Origin: Setoptus koraiensis
Taxonomy: Eukaryota; Arthropoda
DNA: 64,000 nucleotides
Assembly (NCBI GenBank): GCA_048013815.1
Contig: CM106586.1
Location: 13,020,001-13,084,000, forward strand
Reading direction: 5' to 3'
Part shown: piece after piece, positions 1-9,393 of the stretch
Position numbering within the stretch: position 1 is the first letter of the stretch
How the letters are laid out: each line of letters starts with the position of its first letter
Made by a program: the position numbers and the translations under genes
Notes under the pieces: model-generated
What the model was told of the DNA's origin: nothing
The model's database searches: none
What the model saw: the letters and a program-made list of their open reading frames with translations, nothing else

Positions 1-77
1 CTTGTCCATGTCGGGATTTTTCACCAGGGAGGCAAGTGTCAATACGGTACACGTCAGCTTGAAGATGAGCTCCAGAT
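1..77 (+). other. possible end of a coding exon (strand uncertain)
   Basis: The first 77 bases are open in two plus-strand frames and end at a near-perfect splice donor, GTAAGTAT, at 78-85. The minus strand is also open across the block and reads as an ordinary hydrophobic protein segment (…TLASLVKNPDMDK). A minus-strand exon would need a poor acceptor near 74. I do not recognise the protein. The donor favours the plus strand, but the direction cannot be settled from so little sequence. Confidence 0.25.
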
Positions 78-535
78 GTAAGTATAAGGTGTAAGATTCT
101 TTCAATTCGTTCCATTCAGAGCATGCTATCGTTATCATTTTAATCAGCGTAGAAAAGCGACCCTTCTTGGTCGATTTTCTAACCGTCGCTCTCCCTTCGG
201 CTCACCTCTCCAAATCACCCGGGGCTCTATTCCTTAAATCAAATGTTCAACATTGTTAGTGCTCCTAAACGAAAGCCACGGGGCTTGCTGCGCATCTTTA
301 ATCGAGCTGGCTCGAGATCGATCAAAAGTTTTCGACAAAGAGAAATTGTTAAGACAAGCAGATATTTTTTAACGATTCATTTTGTGATTTTTATTGTGAA
401 CATGAAAACAATATTCAACAACTGTTTGCATCGATTGGAATCGGCATACATTGTGTAGGGATAGTGGATAATCGTTGCCCAACTATCATACAGCATCATT
501 GTCGATTGTTTCAAAGTCCGGGGATTGGTATCCGC

Positions 536-640
536 TTATTCTCTTGGAGTGCCTCTCTTGGCCTCAACTGATGCACTACCTGCAAGTGCAAGCATTGCCA
601 TAACGACCAAACTGGCGATGATTTTAACGTTGACCTTCAT
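536..640 (-). CDS. small secreted peptide, 34 aa, copy 1
   Basis: The 34-codon frame starts MKVNVKIIASLVVMAM, a classic short signal peptide: basic n-region, then a hydrophobic core to about residue 20. The small-residue stretch GSASVEA follows. The predicted mature product is a tiny basic tail, KRGTPRE. A TATA box (TATATAAGGG) lies about 105 bp upstream and AATAAA follows about 145 bp downstream, so the whole message would be only ~350 nt. I do not recognise the peptide; antimicrobial, neuropeptide-like and cuticular or secretory roles are all possible. CAG/GTAGTG at codons 20-21 could be a splice donor, so the peptide might be longer if a second exon exists. The second copy encodes the identical protein. 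Confidence 0.6.
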   Translation of the reverse strand: MKVNVKIIASLVVMAMLALAGSASVEAKRGTPRE

Positions 641-745
641 TTTTGCTGATTGATTTTTGTTGCTTGTTAAGCTTGATTGTAATTAGTTGATTAATAGTTG
701 GTTTTTTATTTTATTGAACTGGATGGAGAGAACACAATATGCTGT

Positions 746-755
746 CCCTTATATA
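746..755 (-). promoter_or_regulatory. TATA box of peptide gene 1
   Basis: Read on the minus strand this is TATATAAGGG, about 25-30 bp before a plausible initiator (ATCCAGTTC, about 714-722). It is preserved unchanged in the duplicate at 2624-2633. Confidence 0.6.
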
Positions 756-1294
756 CTGCGACGTGTCTAACGACCCGTGGTACTGTTTACTGGCTCGATA
801 TTCTAGCCTCATATTCTGTCAACAGACAGAAAATGTCATCAATAGATCAAGCCTGTTTATTTGTTCGCTCTACTTAATAGCAATGAACTTAAGGGGGTAA
901 TATAGTCAGTCATCTCATCTATCTTCAAAGCTGGATTGCAACCTTGAAGCTTTGCAACAACAACTAAAATTTATCCACTAGTTCCGACAGCATTTGTAGT
1001 CAAAGTTTGTTTGTTTGTTTCTGTTTTCATTGCAATGGTAACTAGTCTCGCTTACGCCAATCTACAATGATGCATTATTACATGACTCAATATTGCATAT
1101 TTTTTTACAATTGCTGGAGATTTCCGATAGCATTGAGACAACGCAACACTTTTCGCGTCACTCGGTATAGTCGACGTGCCATCAAATGATTTCGCTCGTG
1201 AAAGTGAATTTTCGACCTCAATTCTATCAGGTTTCGTTGCATTTATAACTGATCTACTGGATAAACCTTAGCGTATGACTGATTGGAGATGCCG

Positions 1295-1445
1295 ATATTG
1301 AGAGGTGAAAAAACATTTTGCACTAACTATGGTTAGAAGTCGGCATATTTGTTCACTTTTCGAATGAATCGCAAAATTTATAGAGCAGTCCCCCGACAAT
1401 GGCAGGCCGAGTTTGAGTACAGTTCGCCATCATAACCCGTTGCAC
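1295..1445. repeat. local direct repeat, first copy
   Basis: This ~150 bp block (…GGTGAAAAAACATTTTGCAC… through …AACCCGTTG…) recurs at 1596-1761 with scattered substitutions and small indels. It lies between the two copies of the larger duplication. No coding potential or transposon ends are evident. Confidence 0.7.
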
Positions 1446-1595
1446 GATGATAACTGGTGTAACAATATTGTAACATAGCTGCGCAACGACTGTTCTCCAA
1501 CAAGATTGATTTATTCTCGTCGCTCTCGCTACCAGCCACCAGAATTCTTGGTTTGTTTGTATTGCCGAGTTTGTATTTTGTACCAACTACTTGCG

Positions 1596-1761
1596 TGTGG
1601 ATATTGAAAGGTGAAAAAACATTTTGCACCTACCGTGGTTAGAACCATGGTTGTTCTTTTTCCGAATGGATCGCAAAATTTATAGAGCGATCTCCCGACA
1701 ACGAATAGACGATCGTAAGCCAAGTTTGAATACAGTTTGACATCACAACCCGTTGTATGGT
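1596..1761. repeat. local direct repeat, second copy
   Basis: This is the diverged partner of 1295-1445, about 300 bp downstream in the same orientation. Small frames on the minus strand here are by-products of the repeat. Confidence 0.7.
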
Positions 1762-2412
1762 GAAATAATTGCTTGTTTTATTCAAATACATAGTATATAC
1801 TAGTTGACATTAGCAGTTGGTCATCGTTGCTCGACATTATACATTAGGATTAGACACAAACATACAATTCAGGAGATCGCATTTACACAGATTATCTAAT
1901 AATAATCAGATATATCGTTTGATTTGTTTGTTCGCTTTGTGTATGTATGCGTATATTTATATTCGCAAAACTGATTTTCCTTTCTTAGCACTGAGAAGTT
2001 ATGGTTGTGGGTATCGCTAGGTAGACTGGCAAGCTGACCCCTCTTGGTCGATTTTCTAACCGTCGCTCTCCCTTTGGCTCACCTCTCCAAATCACCCGAG
2101 GCTCTATTCCTTAAATCAAATATTCAACATTGGTAGTGCTACTAAACGAAAGCCAGGGGAGTTGCAGCGCATCTTGAATCGAGATGGCTCGAGATCGATC
2201 AAAAGTTTCCGACAAAGAGAAATTGTTAAGACAAGCAGATATTTTTTATCGATTCATTTTGTGATTTTTATTGTGAACATGAAAACAATATTCAACAACT
2301 GTTTGCATCGATTGGAATCGGCATACATTGTGTAGGGATAGTGGATACTTGTTGCCCAACTATCATACAGCATCATTGTCGATTGTTTCAAAGTCCGGGG
2401 ATTGGTATCCGC

Positions 2413-2517
2413 TTATTCTCTTGGAGTGCCTCTCTTGGCCTCAACTGATGCACTACCTGCAAGTGCAAGCATTGCCATAACGACCAAGCTGGCGATGATT
2501 TTAACGTTGACCTTCAT
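2413..2517 (-). CDS. small secreted peptide, 34 aa, copy 2
   Basis: The protein is identical to that of 536-640. The only coding difference I see is synonymous (Ser codon 10, AGT versus AGC). The TATA box (2624-2633), 5' leader, stop codon and 3' AATAAA are all conserved, so both copies look functional. Retaining the short frame and its promoter while the flanks carry substitutions and a deletion supports it as a real gene. Function is unknown: a signal peptide plus a very short basic mature tail. Confidence 0.6.
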   Translation of the reverse strand: MKVNVKIIASLVVMAMLALAGSASVEAKRGTPRE

Positions 2518-2623
2518 TTTTGCTGATTGATTTTTGTTGCTTGTTAAGCTTGATTGTAATTAGTCGATTAATAGTTGGTTTTTTGATTGGATTGAACTGG
2601 ATGGAGAGAACACAATATGCTGT

Positions 2624-2633
2624 CCCTTATATA
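2624..2633 (-). promoter_or_regulatory. TATA box of peptide gene 2
   Basis: The minus strand reads TATATAAGGG at the same distance from the start codon as in copy 1. Confidence 0.6.
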
Positions 2634-2830
2634 CTGCGACGTCTCTAACGACTCATGATACTGTTTACTGGCTCGATATTCTAGCCTCATATTCTGTCAA
2701 CAGACAGGAAATGTCATCAATAGATCAAGCCTGTTTATTTGTTCGCTCCACTTAATAGAAGTTCTTTTAGCATTTGTAGACGAAGTTTGTTTATTTGTTG
2801 CTGTCTTTGTTTCTATGGCAACTAGTCACA

Positions 2831-3735
2831 ACAGGTGGTTTTTTTGCTTGGATGGGGTGGCAATAATATCTCGTATTGGCCTTTGTCCACGATTGAAACA
2901 ATCAATATTATCAGTAAATACCACGTATGTATTGTATAAGTAATTAGATATATATGCAGCACAAATATTTGCCATATCTGGCACAAATGAGTTGAGAAAC
3001 GCAAACAATATAAGAGTTGTTTATCTGCCCCATTCGAAATGACATTTCGACACCTTACAACAACAATCATGATCGATTGCTGTCAGGTGCCAGGCTGGCT
3101 CTTCAGTATGTCAATGATGGGCCGGTTGATTCTAGTTGTTCTAGAATTGCCCAAGATAATGTCGTCATGATTGTAACCAGGCAGCACAATATCCCTAAAG
3201 AGTGAAACTCTAGTGATATCAATGATGATAATGTTGGCGTCATGAAATGCAAGTTGATCAAAAAGTTAGCAGGGTGAAGAGAGAAAGCGCCAAAGTATCG
3301 TCTCTATAGCGACACAAGCAGGCTCACCTCTCAAAGATCTTATTAGATGGTGGTAGAAAAAAAATTGTCGGGCGAACGAATCAGCGCTATTGTTGTGAGA
3401 TTGAGGCACTTCAAGTCATAATGTCTACTGTCGTTGCGATTGGATTGGTGCACTTTCAACGAGTTATCAGTGAACATTTCGAATCGGCCAGTGAGACTAA
3501 TCTGGCCAAAATGAGCTAGCGACTTTAGGCTGGTCTGTTGCATCCTATGCGCAAACAAGTTGTCACTCTGTTTTAAAGTTTAGGGATGAAGTTTATGATC
3601 AATGCACAAATAAACTCACTAAATCATCTATGTGATTAGCTACTGCACAAACTGTAACATGTGCCAGACTTACCAGCGATGTTTCTCGACGGTCAAAGCC
3701 CAATGATCGGCATATGAGCTCGTTTATCAATGGCA
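2831..3735. other. spacer, no gene recognised
   Basis: AT-rich single-copy-looking DNA up to the assembly gap. Short frames on both strands overlap one another and show no domain, signal peptide or splice pattern that I can support. Confidence 0.5.
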
Positions 3736-4235
3736 NNNNNNNNNNNNNNNNNNNNNNNNNNNNNNNNNNNNNNNNNNNNNNNNNNNNNNNNNNNNNNNNN
3801 NNNNNNNNNNNNNNNNNNNNNNNNNNNNNNNNNNNNNNNNNNNNNNNNNNNNNNNNNNNNNNNNNNNNNNNNNNNNNNNNNNNNNNNNNNNNNNNNNNNN
3901 NNNNNNNNNNNNNNNNNNNNNNNNNNNNNNNNNNNNNNNNNNNNNNNNNNNNNNNNNNNNNNNNNNNNNNNNNNNNNNNNNNNNNNNNNNNNNNNNNNNN
4001 NNNNNNNNNNNNNNNNNNNNNNNNNNNNNNNNNNNNNNNNNNNNNNNNNNNNNNNNNNNNNNNNNNNNNNNNNNNNNNNNNNNNNNNNNNNNNNNNNNNN
4101 NNNNNNNNNNNNNNNNNNNNNNNNNNNNNNNNNNNNNNNNNNNNNNNNNNNNNNNNNNNNNNNNNNNNNNNNNNNNNNNNNNNNNNNNNNNNNNNNNNNN
4201 NNNNNNNNNNNNNNNNNNNNNNNNNNNNNNNNNNN
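3736..4235. other. assembly gap, 500 N
   Basis: Exactly 500 Ns, a conventional scaffold-gap length. Satellite DNA begins at its right edge, so the gap probably hides more of the same array. Confidence 0.99.
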
Positions 4236-4600
4236 TTTTCGAATTTCGAAATTCGAAGTTCGAATTGTGACCATCGAACATCGAACTCTGACCATCGAAC
4301 TCCGACAATGCAGCTGAAACTATCATTGAGAATTCAAATTTTCAATTTTCGAAGTTCGAAGTTCGAATTGTATTCATCGAATTGTGACTATCGAACATCG
4401 AACTCTGACCATCGAACATCGAACGAGCGGCTGTAACTCTTATCAGAAATCTGAATTTTCAATTTCGAAGTTCGAAGTTCGAATTGCGACCATCGAATTG
4501 TGACCACCGAACTCTGACCATCGAACATCAAACGAGCAGATGAAATTCTTATAAGAAATTCGAATTTTCAATTTTGAAGTTCGATTTGTCACCACCGAAC
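4236..4600. repeat. TTCGAA-rich satellite array A
   Basis: Degenerate tandem units of about 100-120 bp are built from AATTTCGAAGTTCGAATTG, GACCATCGAACATCGAAC, and TGAAACTATCATCAGAAATT-like segments. Within units, TTCGAA and ATCGAACAT are repeated further. The array starts at the N gap. A second array of the same family is at 6640-7125. Confidence 0.85.
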
Positions 4601-4835
4601 TCCGCACAAATGTGACCTAGTCAAATCTCAATAGAATTGCATACAAAATATTTTCGAGTGAAGCGATCATAGACCAAGTCGAATCTACATAGGAATACAT
4701 GTGTTATGTCTAGCAGGATTCTCACAAATTTGACTAAGTCAAACCTCCATAGGATTACATAGTCACGTGAATAAACGTATCCAACATCACTACCCCAGTA
4801 GCTACTTAATTAAAATTAAGCGCTAAAAATCAGTA
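4601..4835. repeat. satellite-flanking repeat block, copy A
   Basis: The block (TCACAAATTTGACTAAGTC…, TAGTCACGTGAATA…, CTTAATTAAAATTAAGCGCT) follows array A. It recurs after array B at about 7126-7355 in the same order and orientation, so satellite plus flank behave as one mobile or duplicated unit. Confidence 0.75.
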
Positions 4836-6302
4836 TTACTTGTTCTAATTATCTCTATCTTTGGTGGGGGGTGTGTGTGGTTTTTTTCATTTTTGGTCAT
4901 CGGCGTTCAATTTGATTCCGTTGTATTATATATCATTCAGAAGCTCTTTTATAGGAGTATTTTTATGAGCTGTCGAATCTCTGGGCGGACATTCTTGGGG
5001 CCCCACAAAATCGGGCCAAAGTTTTCCTTTGAATTTTTTTTGGACTTGGATTCGAGTCTTGGGAAAAATCATACTCTCTAAAGACGCATCTCCCAAAGAT
5101 CTATTCAACGAAACCAAGAACGTGTCTCTATGACAAAGGACTGGGGCCCCGGAGGCCCCCAAAGCGAAAAACAGCAAAGCCGCCTACTGGCTAAACGTCG
5201 TACTAAAGGATGATGCAACTGGTATATTCGTGATCAGAAGGCTTTGGGGCTTCTTTAGAAAGACGACACACCCCAATTTGGGTATTTTGGGTATTATCGG
5301 GAAGGGTATGATGCCCTGATACCGGAATGGGTATTCCGGAAGTGCGGAAATGTCCTGTACCCGAGATACCCGAGGTACCGCATTCTGGGTATTCGAGGGT
5401 ATTTGAGGGCACATTGACGGTATAATCGGCCGTACCCACCCGCACGGACATCGGGTAGGGTACCAACGTCTTCATTCCGAGGGTAGATTGCACCTAGAAG
5501 CCCCAGAAGCAGAATAAAATCAGTTCAACTCAAGAGGCGTGACCAATAGATGCGGCGCGGAGCGGAACTGCGCCCGCAGATAGTGCGACCACACACCGAG
5601 TCCTTGCGCGTGCATAATTACTTTTTGCTACCAGTTGCGCGTGCTTTATTCATGCTTTCATTCCAGGCCGGAGGAGGGGTTCGGCCTCCAGTCGTCCACG
5701 CCTACGGCCTGCGGCCTCCGGCGGGACGACTGACGGCCACCAAACCAAAAAAGATTCTTCCCGAGGACTGGGAGTCGAGTGGGCGGGGCCCGCGATCGGA
5801 CCGGGTTTCGTTCATTCTTGTGTATGAGTTGCAATCCTTATCTAGCAAAAGAGCCGACCAAACCAGACTAAGTGCGATATTTCTCAAACCGGAAGTGACT
5901 GATGAGGTAATTAATGAATATCCAGCGAACCGGCTGTCACTCATCTTGATATTGACAACAATCACAATGCTCCTATCGAGATCTATACAGACATGCAGAA
6001 ATTTCAGGTCTGAGGCTCCTCTGAGGCCCGAAAAATGCATTTTTCTATATTTCCGGAAGTAGGAATTTCCGCACTTCCGGACTATCGAAAACGTTCTTTG
6101 GGGCCCCTTAAGGGCCCATGTGTTGAGTTTCATCGAAATCGGAGTGTGTCGTCTTTCTAAAGAACACCCAAGGCTTTTCCGATCACGAAAATACTATATT
6201 CATGTATGTCAGACCAGTTTGATTCTGGAGACCCTAAATGCAAGAGGTCCTTTTAATTAAGTAGCTATTGATGTTGGTCGGATGGATACGTTTATTCACG
6301 TG
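4764..6302. mobile_element. fold-back (inverted-repeat) element, non-coding
   Basis: Three nested inverted-repeat pairs are visible: 4764-4815 with 6251-6302 (CACGTGAATAAACGTATCC … CTACTTAATTAAAA), 5223-5273 with 6143-6195 (CGTGATC … TTTAGAAAGACGACACAC), and 5321-5356 with 6050-6080 (TTCCGGAAGTGCGGAAA). The arms are asymmetric; the left one has about 350 extra bases at ~4830-5215. The GC-rich core at 5540-5800 holds palindromic strings such as GTCGTCC…GGGACGAC, and GGGTATT-type short repeats lie at 5270-5420. No transposase is present, so this looks like a non-autonomous fold-back DNA element. I could not find clean target-site duplications. Confidence 0.55.
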
Positions 6303-6639
6303 GGTTGAACAAATCAGTGCTTTTTTTATCTAGAAACAAGTGATACTGATTCTATCAGTATCTCGAGCGCTTAATTTTTTGGATAGACGAGTATCGTTGG
6401 AATATTAATGCGAATATGTGACAACATGTCGTAGATAAGCATCTATGCCTGTCAGATCAGAGTAGCCGAAAAGATGACAGAATAATTATAAGTTCTCCAA
6501 ATTTCTATCGCAGCATGCTACACATGTTGATTGCTTGCGTACAAAATTGATCAAGATTCTAATGGTCAGTTTCGTCACAATAAGAAATTAAGTTAGACAC
6601 ACCAATTGGTCAATGGCGCACACTGTGTTATAGTGCATC

Positions 6640-7125
6640 AATTTCAAATTTCGAAGTTCGAATTGTGACCATCGAACACTGACCATCAAACTCTGACCAT
6701 CGAACTCTGACCATCGAACATCGAACGAGCAGATGAAACTCTCATCAGGAATTAGAATTTTCAATTTTCGAATTTCGAATTGTGACCATCGAACACTGAC
6801 CATCGAACATCGAACGAGCAGCTGTAACTCTTATCACAAATTCGAATTTTCAATTTTGAATTTCGAATTTCGAATTTCGAATTTCGAATTTCGAATTTCG
6901 AATTTCGAAGTTCGAATTGTCACCACAGAACTCTGACCACGGAACACTGACCATCGAACATCGAACGAGCAGATGAAACTCTCATCAGAAATTCGAATTT
7001 TCAATTTTCGAATTTCGAATTGAGACCATCGAACACTGACCATCGAAGTCTGACAATGCAGCTGAAACTATCATCAGAAATTCGAATTTTCAATTTCGGA
7101 TTTCGAAGTTCGAATTGTCACCACC
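6640..7125. repeat. TTCGAA-rich satellite array B
   Basis: Same family as 4236-4600. It includes a pure run of about seven ATTTCGA units near 6858-6908. Units are interleaved with GACCATCGAACACTGACCAT blocks. Small frames across the array are artefacts of the repeat. Confidence 0.85.
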
Positions 7126-7355
7126 GAACTTCTCACAAATTTGACCAAGTCAAATCTCCATAGGTTTGCATACGAAATGTTTTCGAGTGAAGCGATAATA
7201 GACTAAGTCGAATCTGCATAGGAATACATGTGTAATGTCTAGCAGGATTCTCACAAATTTGACTAAGTCGAACCTCCATAGGATTACATAGTCACGTGAA
7301 TAGATTAGCAATAAACATCAAACCAATAGCAACTTAATTAAAATTAAGCGCTAAA
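7126..7355. repeat. satellite-flanking repeat block, copy B
   Basis: This matches 4601-4835 closely (TTTTCGAGTGAAGCGAT, AATCTGCATAGGAATACATG, CTTAATTAAAATTAAGCGCT). In copy B the CACGTGAATA segment is followed by different bases, so the fold-back element's inverted end in copy A may be a later insertion. Confidence 0.7.
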
Positions 7356-7773
7356 AAAAGCACGGTGAAGGCTGTACTTTGAGGAACAAGGTGAAAGTTC
7401 GAGAAGAACTCAAAGTTCTCAACTAGAAGTAGAAGAAATGGGGTGATATACATCGAGGTGCTCTCGTGCGGCGCGCGCATCTCTCTCGAAAAGAAATGGT
7501 TGGTTGCGAACGCTGCACTTCTTGCGGCGCTCCGTCGCAATCGCGAGTTCGCGATTCTCGCAACTTGCGACGAACTTGCCATTCGAAGCAACAAACGATG
7601 ATTGTCCACACCATTCGGGTCTCTGTCTATCGGTGGCGTGCGTTCGTGTTGCTGCCGGCCGTAAGCCGCGACGAGAGTCTCTAATAGAATGGACAGCGAT
7701 GGGTAGGGGAGATTGTAATCAGCAGCAAATATCAGAGCAGCAATCTCTTGGCTCTTGGGCCATCAGATACAAA

Positions 7774-7776
<3 letters not shown>

Positions 7777-7802
<26 letters not shown>
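7777..7802. repeat. (AG)n microsatellite
   Basis: A 26-base AG run. In arthropods such tracts can bind GAGA factor, but no promoter is evident next to it. Confidence 0.9.
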
Positions 7803-7807
<5 letters not shown>

Positions 7808-9314
7808 TCACAAAGAATAGCACAAGTGATTCGTTGCTTGCTGTCGGCCGGCCAGTCGCTATTGCCAGTTGGTAATTGTACACTGGACACAAACACGACC
7901 AACATGAAAACCTGTTGAGCTAGCGCTGGCAAACAAACAGGCGCTCCGACCAAATCGCCTCCCATTTTCGAATGGGTACTTATTTCGGGTTGGCATGAAC
8001 AGCGCCACGCCATGGTATGATGGTACCCGGCCGCTGCTAGGCTGCTAGCAACAATACCGACGGGCATAATTGGTAACTTGCACGCCTAGCACATCAAACA
8101 CGCCCTTTTCTCGTGCAACCACCTAGAGCAATTTAGCAATTTTACATGGATTCTAGAGAAGAAAAAAAAAACGATGCCAATGGTCGCCCCCGAGAGTCGA
8201 CTGGCCGTTGGGCGTGCTCATTTAACCGTCGGTTGCTGGCCCATTGGCAGTGCGGCTCGATTGGCTTCGAAAAGACAGGGTGCGGGTCTCGTAGCGACCG
8301 AATCTTTGTGCTTTCGCCACCAGATCTCACAACTGACCGATAGTTTTCGGCACCAATTGTCAATTGCAGTTTCAATCACGTGCCTCGCATCTCTGCAGGC
8401 CAGCATTGCGAGCACTGCAAGTGGTGGCGATGCCGGCCAAGAACTGGCTGTGACGCAACGTCCCCGTCTACAATATAGTATACATATATGCAGTTTGTAC
8501 TGTGTGTATGCATATAATCGCATCTCTGGCCATCGCTTGTCAGTGTCGTGATTTGAGTCTGCGACCGGCGCTTGTAATGAGCTCGTGCCGCCGCTGCCAC
8601 AGTGTCCCACTGAGAAGCCGTTGTGTCGCAACCGGCCATGGCTGGCATTTCGCGACCGGCCGGCGACCGGCCGGCAACCAGCGCGAGGGCCGCAGCGCGA
8701 GGGCCAACACGACTAGAGGGCTCTCAATCTTCGTCAAGTGGTGCGTGTTGCCCGATTGGCAACTCTGCGAACCAACGACAAAGAGCGCACAATGGTGCAC
8801 AATGAAAGAAATTCGAAAGAAATTCGCTCGCGCATTCGAAAGAAGTTCGCTCGCAAATTCGAAAGAAACTCGGACGAAAAGAATAATGACTATAACTGTG
8901 AGCCAGCACAACACAAAGGGCCGGCTTCTTCTTGTTGTTGTTGCTCGTTTTCTTCAATATTCTCGTCGTGTTGTCTCTCGCTGGGTCGTGTTCTCATTAG
9001 AGCCGGCCATGCTTGCTCGCGTCCAATCAATCGCTCGCGTTGCGCCCTCTCTCTCGAAGGCCCACACTGCACCACTGTGGCCGGCCTTGCAACTTGCAAG
9101 CTCGGACCAACGCCACTCGACTTGCTGCTGTAAGCACCATTAACGGCCGGCAATAAAATCAAGTGCTCCAACCAGCAAGTGATGCAACCTGCCAACGGCA
9201 CAAGCATCGCTCGATGTTGCACTGGTGCGCCGATGCAGCAGCGTCCGCTCCGTTCGGGATAAATTCGCGGCCAATAATACTCTACAGGCAACGAATCGGG
9301 TCTGGTCTACTGTT

Positions 9315-9315
<1 letters not shown>

Positions 9316-9351
<36 letters not shown>
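9316..9351. repeat. (GA)n microsatellite
   Basis: A 36-base GA run, about 35 bp upstream of a TATATAAA sequence at 9386-9393. Confidence 0.9.
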
Positions 9352-9355
<4 letters not shown>

Positions 9356-9385
9356 GAGAATAATTTATTCGCCGTGCTGCCCGGC

Positions 9386-9393
9386 TATATAAA
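9386..9393 (+). promoter_or_regulatory. possible TATA box downstream of a GAGA tract
   Basis: CCGGCTATATAAATTGCG is a good TATA-type core in a GC-rich setting, just after the (GA)18 tract. A GAGA plus TATA arrangement is a common arthropod promoter layout. No downstream open reading frame was recognised, so this is only a candidate. Confidence 0.25.

Larger units (their letters stand above)
159..1048. repeat. direct duplication, copy A (carries peptide gene 1)
   Basis: This block recurs at 2034-2830 in the same orientation with few substitutions. Copy B lacks about 90 bp corresponding to roughly 890-980 here. The unit contains a complete small minus-strand gene: TATA box, 5' UTR, 34-codon reading frame, 3' UTR and an AATAAA signal near 388-394. 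The high identity outside the coding part suggests a recent segmental duplication. Confidence 0.85.
2034..2830. repeat. direct duplication, copy B (carries peptide gene 2)
   Basis: This is the second copy of the 159-1048 unit. It starts with the same CTTGGTCGATTTTCTAACC block and continues to the CAACTAGTC end, minus an internal ~90 bp. It includes a full second peptide gene. Confidence 0.85.

Noticed and set aside
3693-4436. Long frames across the N run
   Set aside because: They consist of undetermined residues plus satellite translation.
8502-9143. Plus-strand frame of 213 codons in the GC-richer island
   Set aside because: Overlaps equally long frames on both strands, Arg/Ser-rich translation with no domain or splice logic; expected where stop codons are rare.
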